A stretch of DNA of 64,000 nucleotides from Sisyra terminalis (Eukaryota > Arthropoda > Insecta > Neuroptera > Sisyridae). The first letter of the stretch is position 1. Each line of letters begins with the position of its first letter. The DNA is taken from the NCBI GenBank assembly GCA_958496175.1, contig OY292276.1, positions 17,068,001 through 17,132,000 on the forward strand, in the 5' to 3' direction. The position numbers and the translations under genes are program-made. Below are positions 25,043 to 35,757 of this stretch, piece after piece. The notes beneath the pieces were generated by a model. It had not been told where the DNA came from and made no database searches. It worked only from the letters and a program-made list of their open reading frames with translations.

Positions 25043-26043
25043 ACCTGAAATCTTTTTCTTTTTTTGGGGGGGGGAATTTATGTATATAATTTTATGTACA
25101 TATTCAAGTTAAACAATCATCCAACATGACAAAAAATTAACAATTTTTTGACATTAAGCGCGTAAATGCTTTTTATTTTCAATTCGATCAATTATTGAAA
25201 AGATGTTTTTTCTATTTTTCACTAATTAATTTTTTCACTTAAACTAATAAAGATAATGCTTTGAAATGTTTAAGATCTATTTAGTTCCTGTTATTGAAAT
25301 ATATTTCCATGGCCTATTCACCATTCTTAAGCCCTTAGATCCTAAACACGTAAAAATATTATGGAAAAGCCATTCCTGAACTTTGATAGTAGACTTTGGA
25401 ACTAAAATAGTCGAAAAATATATAGAACACTGGTTGCTGCGATTCGCTAAGCTACTCAGTCCCAGCTAGAAGAAATAAAAATCCAGGAAACATAATTATT
25501 TCTGAGGCACAAATAACCTCATTTGGGGAATCCTAATTAAATTAAAAAAAAAAATCTTTCAGCTAAAAAAAATGTTCAATATTTTTGCATAAGTATCACC
25601 AATAAGGCTTACTATTTCTACAAAAAATAAACAAACCTTTAAAGCTGAAAATGCTGTATTATATTTTACACAAATATAGTTTAAAATAAGACCCTTTTTC
25701 CCCAGTACAATACCTAAGTTTGGTATATATAATTTCATTAAATTTTGAGTACAAATGCCTATTAATTGATAATAAAACTAAAAGTTTTGTATTGTTGAAG
25801 AGGCAAGTAAACAAAAATATTAAAAGCATATAATTTTCATTTGCGAAGCCGTAAAAAAACATTTCATCAAAACTTTAATATAGGTCTTCGTAAAAGTTTT
25901 TCAACATTAACTCATTCTGAAAAAGATATTATTTAGGTATCTCTGAGGCATCATTTGGTAGATTTATTTTCCATTATTTGAACATGCTCGGGATAATAAT
26001 TTGTTTTGTATTGAATTATAAAAGTTTTTCATTCAAATAAATT
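25043..26043. repeat. Left copy of a 1,001-bp direct repeat flanking the LINE
   Basis: Starts acctgaaatc and ends aaataaatt. It matches 29,429-30,429 essentially base for base. The only differences I found are one T in the T-run before the nine Gs (7 here, 8 there) and one A in an A-run (11 here, 10 there), so the lengths are equal. The LINE begins exactly where the match stops on each inner side. This fits an extraordinarily long target duplication, a tandem duplication with LINE DNA captured between the copies, or an assembly artefact. A 67-codon frame present in both copies is AT-rich chance. Confidence 0.9.
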
Positions 26044-27692
26044 GTGGCGTGCTCCTGCCGAAATCCAAACTGATGGCTCGGTAAGACCTCTTTTTCCTCA
26101 AGTATTGGCCTCAGTTTTTGTAAGAGAAGTCTTTCAAATAGTTTCGATAGCGTTGGTAGGAGGCTGATGGGTCTGTATGATGAGACTTCGTTCTTGGGCT
26201 TACCTGGCTTGTGAACCATGATCATTCTGGCTACTTTCCAAGACGAAGGGTAGTGTGCTGTTCTAATGATGGTGTTGAAAATGGTTAGAAGAGTACCGAT
26301 GCTTTCGTCTGGTAGTAGTTTGATCATGAGTCCAGTCACCTTATCGTGCCCGGGACTTTTTTTGATATTTATTTTACTGATTTCAGTTTTGATTTCCTCC
26401 AGTGTTATTTTTGGGGCTGTGTAGGGCTCTTCACAATCCACTCCTTCCTCTTCCAGGTCCTCCTCGCTATCACCATTCACTGTGAACACTTTTTCGAGAT
26501 GTTCTGCGAAAAGGTTCGCTTTTTCTTGATCGCTTCTTGCCCATTCTCCGGTAGGTTTTCTAATTGGAGGGATTTCTTCTGTCGGTCGTTTTATTTTTTT
26601 TGATACTTTCCAGAGAGAGTAGTCCGTTGTCGCTGTTGTTGTTAGCTCGCTTAGGAAGTGTCGGATGCCTTCTTCCTGGAGAATCCTTAGTTCATCCCTC
26701 AATTGGGCTGTCGCTCTATTTAATATTGTTTTATCCCGGGGATTACGAGAATTCTGCCATTTTTTCCTTAGCTTTCTTTTCTCTGCGATCATTTCTTTTA
26801 TTTTAATAGGGAAGTTTCGTCTCTCCATCGCTTCCAACGAGACTGGAGTAGCGTTTATAGCCGCTCTTTTTATTTGTTCTGTGAAGACATCTATAGCTTC
26901 ATCTATACTACCATTCACTTCTTGTACACCAGAAATTTGTCTTTCGGCTTGTAATTGGAGTTTGTAAGCTTCCCAGTTTGTTTTGCGGTTATGGATACAT
27001 CGCGTACTTGCAGCTTTGGTGATGCATGTTCTTATTGTTAATTTTTCCGGTGAGTGATCTGACGACAGGTCTGCTTCGGGTTCTATTGTTAAGTAGCGTC
27101 TATTAATGTTTTTGGTAATAAATATATCTAGTACATCTGGTACTTTTTTTGTGTCTGTTGGCCAGTAGGTAGGATTTCCAGAAGAGAATACATCGAGATG
27201 GAGCTCGTTTGTTACGTCCAACAGTGCGCGTCCCCTAGGTGTTGCGAGCCTCGAACCCCACCATTGGTGTTTGGCATTGTAATCCCCCCCGGCTATGAAC
27301 CTGGGACCAAGTAAATTAAATAGTCGGTGGAAACCTTCCTTATTTGGCGGGTGTCTTGGAGGACAGTAGACTGCTGCTATTGTTAGTGGACCTAGCCAAT
27401 CCTCGATAACTATGCTTGTGGCTTGTACGAACTCCTCCTGTAGGTTGTTACTTTCGTAATGCTTGATTTTTTCTGATATCAAGATCGCAGTTCCTCCATG
27501 GGCTCTACCACTCGGATGGTTTGTGTGGTATGTTGCGTATCCTTTTATTTTGAAGAATGTTCTTTCTGTGAAGTGTGCTTCGGCTATAAGAAGAACATCA
27601 ACTTTTCTTGTAATAAGGAAGGTTTCTATTTCTAATTTATGTTGGGTGGCACCGTTAGCGTTCCACAGGACGATATTGTATTCGTAGGCCAT
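26016..27692 (-). CDS. LINE ORF2, truncated: endonuclease intact, reverse transcriptase cut short
   Basis: 558 codons; the last eight (residues 551-558) come partly or wholly from the flanking repeat. Residues 1-225 form an apurinic-type (EEP) endonuclease that would nick target DNA. Visible are NANG (11-14), the catalytic Glu in LLIAEAH (E38), GGTAILI (67-73), YCPPRHP (109-115), GGDYNAKH (D137, N139) and SSDHSP (D212, H213). A linker precedes the start of the reverse transcriptase: KKSPGHDKVTG (444-454), SSYRPISLLPTLSKLFERLL (504-523) and FGFRQEHAT (542-550). The protein ends there, before the YADD catalytic motif, RNase H or zinc tail; full Jockey ORF2s are about 900 residues. The start codon follows the ORF1 stop by two bases (TAAGAATGG), suggesting termination-reinitiation. 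Confidence 0.92.
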   Translation of the reverse strand: MAYEYNIVLWNANGATQHKLEIETFLITRKVDVLLIAEAHFTERTFFKIKGYATYHTNHPSGRAHGGTAILISEKIKHYESNNLQEEFVQATSIVIEDWLGPLTIAAVYCPPRHPPNKEGFHRLFNLLGPRFIAGGDYNAKHQWWGSRLATPRGRALLDVTNELHLDVFSSGNPTYWPTDTKKVPDVLDIFITKNINRRYLTIEPEADLSSDHSPEKLTIRTCITKAASTRCIHNRKTNWEAYKLQLQAERQISGVQEVNGSIDEAIDVFTEQIKRAAINATPVSLEAMERRNFPIKIKEMIAEKRKLRKKWQNSRNPRDKTILNRATAQLRDELRILQEEGIRHFLSELTTTATTDYSLWKVSKKIKRPTEEIPPIRKPTGEWARSDQEKANLFAEHLEKVFTVNGDSEEDLEEEGVDCEEPYTAPKITLEEIKTEISKINIKKSPGHDKVTGLMIKLLPDESIGTLLTIFNTIIRTAHYPSSWKVARMIMVHKPGKPKNEVSSYRPISLLPTLSKLFERLLLQKLRPILEEKEVLPSHQFGFRQEHATIYLNEKLL

Positions 27693-27694
27693 TC

Positions 27695-28903
27695 TTAGCG
27701 TATTTTAGCGACCAACGTAGTTAACAGAGTTAGTAGGGCTGAGGTTTGTTCGGCTTGTTTGGCCATGATAGCTTCTAGTCTTTGGAATTGGACAGTGAGT
27801 GCCACAAATACTCGATCGTCTCCGTTTTCGGTCATTATGGTTTTGTCTTCACCTATTGTAGCTTGAGCGTAGCTTCGCCCGGGTCTAGTTGTTTGAGGGA
27901 GGGTTTTGTTGGGAGAGCCGGCGCTGAAATTCGGACTTTCCAATGTCGGTTGAAGCATTCTCGGTCTGATTACGGTTGGAGGGAATTTTTTTCTTTGGAT
28001 TTCTTTGTAGTGGGAACACCCTTTATAGTTAGCTGGGTGCTCACCGCCGCATAGAACACATGAAGCTGGTGTAGCCTTGTTTTTAAGACAGGTGTTGGTA
28101 TGGTGGTCATCGCCACATTTAACGCAGCGAGGTGTTCTGGCACAGTATGCCTGGGTGTGCCCGTAGCGTTGACAGCGCTTACATTGAACAACAGTTCTGT
28201 TTCTATTGGGTGGTTCTATGGAAACCTTTGCTCCGAGGATAAACTCTATGTTGTAGACGTCCTTATTGTTTGTTTTTGGCTCCAGGTCGACGAAGAATAG
28301 CGGCATTGGTGTTTTACTAAAACTATTCTTGACGTTTGCGATGTTTCGGACTTGATGCCCCATTTCCAACAGTTCCTCTTTGATATCTTCAATTGGCGTA
28401 GAGCAGTGAAGATTTCTGATTACCACTCGATAGGCCCTATCCTGCTTGATTTGATAGGTGTGGTAAGTTACTTTATTTTGTGTTAGGTTTTTGATTGTTG
28501 CGCGGTATAAGTCAATTGTCTTGATGGACAATCGGATTTGGTTTGTATTGACCATTTTGTAATAGTATTGGCCTCTATCTACCGTTTTCTCTATTATTTC
28601 CAGAACACTTTTGATGTTTTTGATATCTGGTATGAATATTGGGGGAGGAGGGGGAGTTTTATTGGCGTTGGGGCCATTTTCGCTTTCGTTCAGGACCTGG
28701 AAGCGGTTTTGGGATACGAAGCCTTCCGTATCCTCAACTGTGGCGCTTCTCTTGCAGGAAGAGTCGTTGTTTCCCGTATTTTTCCGCTTTCTAATGTTTG
28801 GTGCCGGTTTCCATTGGCATTCTGATTCATAGTCTTCGGCTAGATCCATATTGGTACACGTTGGCTGTGGCTGGTCACTGTCGTTCCTTTTGGAGGTTGC
28901 CAT
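27695..28903 (-). CDS. LINE ORF1, Gag-like nucleic-acid-binding protein
   Basis: 402 codons, intact. This type of protein packages element RNA into a ribonucleoprotein. A charged N-terminus is followed by NRFQVL (67-71) and PPPPPIFIP (84-92), typical of X-element/Jockey ORF1. A PRE_C2HC-like region spans about 155-235. Three zinc knuckles follow: C241-C244-H249-C254, C260-C263-H267/H268-C272 and C282-C285-H289-C296. The C-terminus (about 375-402) is leucine-rich and may form a coiled coil (QFQRLEAIMAKQAEQ). ATG is the first in frame after the 5' UTR. The + strand frames overlapping it are shadows. Confidence 0.93.
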   Translation of the reverse strand: MATSKRNDSDQPQPTCTNMDLAEDYESECQWKPAPNIRKRKNTGNNDSSCKRSATVEDTEGFVSQNRFQVLNESENGPNANKTPPPPPIFIPDIKNIKSVLEIIEKTVDRGQYYYKMVNTNQIRLSIKTIDLYRATIKNLTQNKVTYHTYQIKQDRAYRVVIRNLHCSTPIEDIKEELLEMGHQVRNIANVKNSFSKTPMPLFFVDLEPKTNNKDVYNIEFILGAKVSIEPPNRNRTVVQCKRCQRYGHTQAYCARTPRCVKCGDDHHTNTCLKNKATPASCVLCGGEHPANYKGCSHYKEIQRKKFPPTVIRPRMLQPTLESPNFSAGSPNKTLPQTTRPGRSYAQATIGEDKTIMTENGDDRVFVALTVQFQRLEAIMAKQAEQTSALLTLLTTLVAKIR

Positions 28904-29428
28904 TGTAGTAGTTATTATATTTTACTTATATTAAAGAATTAATTTAGTTTATTATTTTATGTTAATTTTTATTATTAACTTATATTACTATTTGTATTTA
29001 ATTTATGTTTATATTAACTTATATTAATAATTTGTATTACTAATTTAGATTAATTTATATAATTGATTATATTCTATGATTATATACTAATTTTGGCTTA
29101 AAGATTAATAAATACTAATAATTAAAGTATACAAATAATTAACTATTTAAAAACTAAGAATATTGTCTATATATAATGAATGTTTGTAAATACTGGCCGT
29201 GTCGATTTGACAGATCGATTGCTTGATCTGTTTGAGTCTTGTCCGGCTGTTGTTTTGGTCGGCTTCTATTCACGATGATCAAAACAAGAACCCACACACG
29301 CACAAAAAGTTTGTTCTATTAATTGTCACAGGCAGATAATCCAATTTTTAACCTAACTGACTCCTTTTTTCACTATATTTGTGTTGATTTTTCACTTGCT
29401 CGGTTTTATCACAAGCCGAAGAACTTTC
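28904..29428 (-). promoter_or_regulatory. LINE 5' untranslated region, probable internal promoter
   Basis: 525 bases between ORF1 and the right direct repeat. The outer part (29,170-29,428) is of mixed composition and starts, in element orientation, GTGAAAGTTCTTCGGCTTG. Jockey-type elements are transcribed from a promoter at this end. The inner part (28,905-29,170) is very AT-rich with tandem ttatatta-type words. I cannot place the start site precisely. Confidence 0.6.
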
Positions 29429-30429
29429 ACCTGAAATCTTTTTCTTTTTTTTGGGGGGGGGAATTTATGTATATAATTTTATGTACATATTCAAGTTAAA
29501 CAATCATCCAACATGACAAAAAATTAACAATTTTTTGACATTAAGCGCGTAAATGCTTTTTATTTTCAATTCGATCAATTATTGAAAAGATGTTTTTTCT
29601 ATTTTTCACTAATTAATTTTTTCACTTAAACTAATAAAGATAATGCTTTGAAATGTTTAAGATCTATTTAGTTCCTGTTATTGAAATATATTTCCATGGC
29701 CTATTCACCATTCTTAAGCCCTTAGATCCTAAACACGTAAAAATATTATGGAAAAGCCATTCCTGAACTTTGATAGTAGACTTTGGAACTAAAATAGTCG
29801 AAAAATATATAGAACACTGGTTGCTGCGATTCGCTAAGCTACTCAGTCCCAGCTAGAAGAAATAAAAATCCAGGAAACATAATTATTTCTGAGGCACAAA
29901 TAACCTCATTTGGGGAATCCTAATTAAATTAAAAAAAAAATCTTTCAGCTAAAAAAAATGTTCAATATTTTTGCATAAGTATCACCAATAAGGCTTACTA
30001 TTTCTACAAAAAATAAACAAACCTTTAAAGCTGAAAATGCTGTATTATATTTTACACAAATATAGTTTAAAATAAGACCCTTTTTCCCCAGTACAATACC
30101 TAAGTTTGGTATATATAATTTCATTAAATTTTGAGTACAAATGCCTATTAATTGATAATAAAACTAAAAGTTTTGTATTGTTGAAGAGGCAAGTAAACAA
30201 AAATATTAAAAGCATATAATTTTCATTTGCGAAGCCGTAAAAAAACATTTCATCAAAACTTTAATATAGGTCTTCGTAAAAGTTTTTCAACATTAACTCA
30301 TTCTGAAAAAGATATTATTTAGGTATCTCTGAGGCATCATTTGGTAGATTTATTTTCCATTATTTGAACATGCTCGGGATAATAATTTGTTTTGTATTGA
30401 ATTATAAAAGTTTTTCATTCAAATAAATT
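29429..30429. repeat. Right copy of the 1,001-bp direct repeat
   Basis: Matches 25,043-26,043 except for two single-base homopolymer length differences. Beyond 30,429 the sequence (tcagactagg) has no counterpart on the left, and before 29,429 lies the LINE 5' end. The original single-copy locus is therefore inferred to read left flank, one repeat, then 30,430 onward. Confidence 0.9.
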
Positions 30430-30799
30430 TCAGACTAGGTATGTTTAAATTATTTTCACAAAAATTAATTATTAAAAAACGTTTTTTTTCATTTACGCAG
30501 GTGAATGAGAACATTCTTTTTATTGAAGATATAAAATTCAAAAATAATGAAAAACATAGCCCTCAATTATTTGAAGGCTAATGATTAATCACTTCAGCAA
30601 TTAAGCTTTTTGATTTTAGATAGAAAAAATATCATAATACAATTTCCTTCCCCCTTATTCCATAATGGTGGGATTCCCAACCATTGCATGTTTGCCACTT
30701 TAAAGTATTTGAACAACCTCTTGTAAGTTTGCAAGTTTAATATAAAGGATCCTGTTTGAATCTTTGAATAGCTTCCGAATGCTTTAAGAACCACACTTG

Positions 30800-30831
30800 C
30801 CAATTAGCCAATTAGCCAATTAGCCAATTAG
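30800..30831. repeat. Short tandem repeat, four copies of CCAATTAG
   Basis: Four perfect 8-base copies in a row. The unit contains a CCAAT-like and a homeodomain-like ATTAG word, but slippage is the simplest source. Confidence 0.85.
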
Positions 30832-32419
30832 AAAATATAAAGAAGAATAGGGAAATTCTACCGAATCAAAACTGAAATTTTCAAGTAGTTATTTTATGTT
30901 AAAAGTAAAATTAATTTATTCCTTTAAAACGTTAAAGTAGTCTAGTTTTATTCATTAAATTAATCATTTGTATGGTGGGTTACAAGTTCTTGTTGTTTTT
31001 ATTTACATAGTTATAACTAGGAAAAGTTTTATAACTTAGGTCATTTAGGTATTTGGATATTAATTGTTCCTGAAACTTCAAAATTATACTATGATTAATT
31101 ATACTAAGATTAATTAAACTTTACTATTCCACTAGGACACACAAATATGCCGCTTAAAGCCAAAGTGGTATAAGTCATATTATTGCAATTCGGAGATGTA
31201 TTAACTATTGTCCAAATAGCAAAAAATCCTTCATACAAAGTATTATTTGGCCAGATATTTACCAACATAATAATTGATCTTTGACTTCCTTTACTTTTCT
31301 AATAAACAATTAATAACCGAAAGAATTGTTTCAATGGAAAAGTGGAATATTAAAAGTAAAAAATATAACAGACACCACCATTAAGCGCCTTCAATGTTGA
31401 TTAGATTTAAAGGAAAACAATCAAAATAATTTGAATTATGAGCAATGTACTTCAAATATTGTAATTTCTCTATTTTTTTTTATTTTCAAATAAATTGCAC
31501 AATCTGCATAGGGTTGCAATAAGTGCATTCAATCCATAGACAATCACATGTAAGCACTAGTCCCAGTAGAAATTCCTCAAATTTGAAACTAATATTTCAT
31601 CACAATGTTGTCAATTCTTTTAATAAATCATCCAGCGTTTATAATTTGTTCATACGAAACATCAATTGATTATATCTATAACCACAACAGTCTATTTCCG
31701 TTTCCGAGTTGCGTATACATGACTAAGATGCGTATACCTCGTGTGATAACTCTATAGCGAAATTACAGTAAACATTGAATTTTTTTTATTGTTGTTTTTA
31801 TTCTTAAGATAAATATTTTTATTGAAATCATCTTAATTATTTTTAACGCTGGCACATTGACTTAAGATATCATTCTTCCTGGATATTATGTGATGAAAAA
31901 TTGTGTGAATAGATCTTTCCAAATTGATATTAGGAATCACCAAAAAAAAAAAATCCAAATTATTTAAATTTTAATATGAAAAAACTTTTGTTTTTTATTA
32001 TTTATTTTTTTAATGTAAAAGAACAGCATTGTTATACATTAAGCGTAAGTGTTTTGGCTCAGCTTTAATTTCCCATGGGTGCGTAGGATTGGCATGTAAA
32101 TAGGTTGATGGTTCAACGCCTGTTGGGAATAATAACTATAAAATTTATACTCTGTACCAATATGATCGATTTCCATCCTATCTGTTGATATTCAAGCAGT
32201 TTTGTAATTCTAATTTGTTCTGAAAAAAAACAAACATTCTTTTCCAGAATGTTTTATACATATTTTGTACGGAAGAGTAGTTTCGGTGTTTTTGTAAATC
32301 TTTTTAGTTTTCTTGTAAACTTATTATTTTTTTAAAACTTTCAAACTGTGAACTCATGTGCTTAGAAGAGTTATTTCCCTATTATGTAAGCCTAAGAGAC
32401 GAAGTTATACAAAGACATC

Positions 32420-32800
32420 CACATCTATTATACATTCCCAATGGCTGACTAGACATCGTGCGTATACAAACATGGACGTAAATTAGCTTCTGCTTTAGTA
32501 TTTATGACTTGGTATGCAAACTACCGTATCATTTACCCACTTTACCTCGAGAGAAAACGCCAAGTTTCTCCTCTTTAGAAAAGTCATCCCTATACGTTCC
32601 GAAAAATCTCCCCATATCTTCCAGTGATGTCGTTTACAAGCATCTTGCACGTGTCTTTGCACGTTCTATGTTTCATGTGATGGAAAGTGAATGCGTTCCT
32701 TCAGTTTGACGCATAAATAGAAAACATGGATAGTTTGCTTTTTTCCCGGGTACCCATAAAACGACCCTTCTCGAATGAAATGCCAATCGAGCATTCGAAC
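32420..32800. promoter_or_regulatory. Mixed-composition patch, possible conserved element or exon
   Basis: About 380 bases of higher complexity than the flanks. A + strand frame of 66 codons (32,509-32,709) falls in it, with a bland, basic product (LPREKTPSFSSLEKSS) that I do not recognise. It includes GCACGTGTC and GACGCATAAA words. It could be an enhancer, an untranslated exon or a decayed gene piece. Confidence 0.22.
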
Positions 32801-34222
32801 CATTTGAATAATACAAGAATATCAAAAATGAATGAGATCAACTGCAGCTTTCCTATTGAATATTTCACTAAATTTTTTGCATAATTTATTTTTAAATTTT
32901 ATGAAAAACCAACATCTTGTTTCATGTTTTTGAATAACGATTTTGTTTACATGAAAGTAGACGAAATTAAAAAGATCAATCATCTACGTTTCTTTGCTCA
33001 ACACACTCGATGACTGATATTTTCTTTTGAACGAAGAACAAAGTTTAATTTTAACAAATTTTTTTGATAAAGAAGAAAGTAGTCGATTTATTAACGCAGT
33101 TTTTGTAATTATGATACGCATGGCTTTGAAGGGAGGTTTGTTTTCATTTTGCGTACAAAACTCATTAAGACTGAAATATACAGAATCAGCACGTATAGAG
33201 GGATGGAAAACGGCTCATTTCGGACTTTAAAGTCAATTGGTGAGCCGATTAATTTTTAATAAACGCTAATGAGAAGCATTAACGGTTTAAGTTTGACGAA
33301 GGTATTTTAATTATGAAAATAAAATTAGTAGACACATTTTATTTTGGTTACTGTTTTCATCTTTGAAGATTTTTTCCTTTCTTTTCAAGGGAAGATGTTT
33401 TTAAAAAGTCTTGAAAGTAATAAGATAGAATTATAAATTCAATTTCCGTTAGCTCTTACTGTTTGCCAATGTCAGAAACCCAGTGTTGCCTTTTTCATTA
33501 AGGCCATTTGTCACTCACTCATTCTCACGTTCATATTGACACCCTTAACACCCTTAACACGGGCGCTTCTTTTATAGAACCAGGAAAACCACACGCGTCG
33601 TCTACAGTTTTATTAGCGAAGTTCAGCTATGCTGCAGAATTATTAATAATGTAAAAGTGCCTTTGTTAGAATATTTCCATTTTATACATATAAAATGTTT
33701 CCACGAACATCTCTTCAAACATATAGGGTGTCAGAAATTAGATTACGGATCGAACGGAATTTCAAACATTCTTTCAAACATATAAATTTTTGATTTAGAT
33801 AATTACAGTATCAAATCTATTTTGCTATTGCTTATTGATTGCATTTCTGCTAAATTGCGTCAAATATAATTTCGATTCGGTATCAAGTGAAAATTAACTT
33901 ATTTTGGTTCAGTTGATTTAAGTGATTTCGTATTAGATTTTCCAGGTGCCTCAAATACCTCAAGGCTTAAATCACTATCACGTTTCGAACGTTGTTGTGG
34001 TTTCCAATTAAAACTCCGTAATTATTTGTCGATCTACGTACCGAGTTCGTCATTAACACGTATAATCCAATTTCATATTTTTATTTTCAATATATCGTTA
34101 CCCTATTTAGAATATGGTGAACTACAGATATTCGTATTAAAATAACATTGATAAATCAAGAAAAAATTAATTAATGGAGGAGATTTGGTGTCCCAAATAA
34201 TTACTCAAAAAAATCATCAATT

Positions 34223-34413
34223 AAAAGTATTCTTTATATTCAAAGTATTTACTTTCCTCTTCATTTTTTTTACTTAGTAGCCATGTTTGTAAATTTTTGA
34301 TAAGTCGAGGGTTATTTCTTTAATACTTTTTACATCTGAGTATAAGAAAATAATTATTTATGTTTTCATTATTCGAAGAATAGTAACAATTGTAACTAAT
34401 ATAATAATTAAAT
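34223..34413 (-). pseudogene. LINE-relic segment, copy 2 of a tandem duplicate
   Basis: About 185 bases (attctttatattcaaagta onward) repeated in the same orientation at 35,098-35,283 with about 85-90% identity by eye. Each copy lies downstream, in - orientation, of a decayed reverse-transcriptase fragment, so the LINE piece was duplicated as a unit before or while decaying. Confidence 0.65.
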
Positions 34414-34945
34414 TGTGGGCAATAAGGACGAAGCTTCTTGCGGAATATTATTTATTTTATCGCCAACGTTTCGTCAGTCATTCCTAACTTCTTTAGAGCT
34501 CTATAGTGAAAATACATAACATTTAAAAAATAGCAACGCATTATTGTCAAAATTATAAATAAATAAATTACAATTCATAAGTTTTAGTCGATATAAATCT
34601 TAGTTAATTAATGTGAAATCTAACCGTTGAGTTGAGCCATGTGTATTTGTATTTTTTCAATAATGTTTTTTAAACAATTTTTTATTTATCAATACCAAAT
34701 TGTATTCTTGGTTTGTTATTCTACCAGTTGGGTCATTTTACAGCTTATTTTTATGACATTTGTAGAGTAATTTTTAATTTTGGTAAGTATTTAAATAATT
34801 TTATTGAAATTTAATTATTTTTTGGTTAGATTTCACATTAATTAACTAAGATTTATATCGACTAAAACTTATGAATTGTAATTTATTTATTTATAATTTA
34901 TAAATAATTTATAATAATTTATAATTTTTTAAATGTTAACAATCA
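34414..34945. mobile_element. Insertion with inverted arms and a hammerhead-like motif, inside the LINE relic
   Basis: This block interrupts copy 2 of the duplicated LINE piece where copy 1 continues without it. Inverted arms lie at 34,550-34,625 and 34,829-34,905 (words ttttagtcgatataaatc and gatttatatcgactaaaa). At 34,461-34,496 the - strand reads CTAAAGA, a 5-bp GTTAG/CTGAC stem II, then GAAAC and GTTGGCG, resembling a hammerhead core with one changed base in the first box. Borders are approximate. Confidence 0.5.
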
Positions 34946-34959
34946 ACAATCAAACAATC

Positions 34960-35283
34960 TAAAATAACATGTAGTTTCCCCTTTCGTTTTACAATATCAG
35001 GTTGTCATCGTATTTAATGACTTGGAGGATTTTTCTACCAATTGTAAATTTTTCTCATGTTTCCTTAACCTCGTTAAGAAAAATTATGTTTTCGACAGTA
35101 TTCTTTATATTCAAAGTATTTACTTTCCTCTTCATTTTTTTTTTAACTTAATAGTCATGTTTGTAAATTTTTGATAAGTCGAGGGTTGTTTCCTTATTAC
35201 TTCTTATATCTGAGTAAAAGAAAATAATAATTTATTTTTTCATTATTCGAAGAATAGTAACAATTGTAACTAATATTTTCTTT
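34960..35283 (-). pseudogene. Decayed LINE reverse transcriptase fragment, copy 2 plus shared segment
   Basis: At 35,097-34,960 the - strand reads, with stops, NIIFLNEVKET then KFTIGRKILQVIKYDDNLIL. This is the stretch around the YxDD motif of a LINE reverse transcriptase. The parallel fragment lies at 35,757-35,610. The upstream 35,098-35,283 block is shared with 34,223-34,413. Confidence 0.6.
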
Positions 35284-35329
35284 AGAAACACACTTTAATA
35301 CGTTTTTATATAGAATGTAATGAATTAAG

Positions 35330-35757
35330 GTTTTTCTACATCATCTATTCCTAGAAAGGGTCTTTAATCTTTAAATTGGTTGCTCATTCCTTTGTTGATG
35401 ATATCCGTTTAATTAACTTCTTTTTGTTCACCACATAAAAATTTTGAATAATTATTTCTTTATTGAATATTTTCAATACTTTCATGTTAATGGCTTGATA
35501 TGGCAAATAAATTTTTCTGCAGTATAATATTTGAAAATTCCCATGACTTTTGTCTTTTCTACATTAATATTAAATTCATAATTTTCCCCGACGATAGTCA
35601 AACGATCTAAAATGATATTTTGTTTCCTTTTCGTTTTATAATACTAGATCGTCATCATATTTAATGACTTTGGTGATTTTTCTTCCAATTGTAAATTTTT
35701 CTCCTGTTTCCTTAACTTCATTAAGAAACATCATATTTTCGGCACATTATAGTTTAT
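35330..35757 (-). pseudogene. Decayed LINE reverse transcriptase fragment, copy 1
   Basis: The - strand encodes, across a frameshift, MMFLNEVKETGEKFTIGRK, then ITKVIKYDDDLVL (YDDD in place of the catalytic YADD), then ILDRLTIVGENYEFNINVEK and TKVMGIF. This is the usual order around the reverse-transcriptase active site and the following LxxVxxxYGLxINxxKTKVM helix of insect LINEs. The fragment is short, with flanking domains missing. Clade not assigned. Confidence 0.65.

Larger units (their letters stand above)
26044..29428 (-). mobile_element. Jockey-clade LINE, 5' end present, 3' end missing
   Basis: A 3,385-bp non-LTR retrotransposon on the - strand: 5' UTR (about 29,428-28,904), ORF1, then ORF2 two bases later. 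ORF2 stops inside the reverse transcriptase at the boundary with the left direct repeat. The catalytic half of the reverse transcriptase, the 3' UTR and the poly(A) are absent. New LINE copies usually lose the 5' end because target-primed synthesis starts at the 3' end, so an intact 5' half with a missing 3' half is unusual. The undamaged reading frames and the near-identical flanking repeats indicate a young event. It cannot move on its own. Confidence 0.9.
30430..34222. other. AT-rich non-coding stretch with one mixed-composition patch
   Basis: No supported gene. The small frames at 30,594-30,803 and 33,027-33,230 have no recognised domain. 32,420-32,800 is more complex and is listed separately. 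TTAACACCC repeats twice near 33,545. Confidence 0.35.

Noticed and set aside
25659..25862. 67-codon open frame found identically at 30,045-30,248
   Set aside because: It is present twice only because the 1,001-bp repeat is duplicated; the peptide is AT-driven with no domain, so the duplication is not evidence of selection on coding.
27692..27697. Programmed frameshift between LINE ORF1 and ORF2
   Set aside because: The stop of ORF1 and ATG of ORF2 are two bases apart with no slippery sequence seen; reinitiation is simpler.
26346..28832. Several + strand open frames of 66-100 codons
   Set aside because: All overlap ORF1 or ORF2 of the - strand LINE and are antisense shadows of its GC-richer coding sequence.
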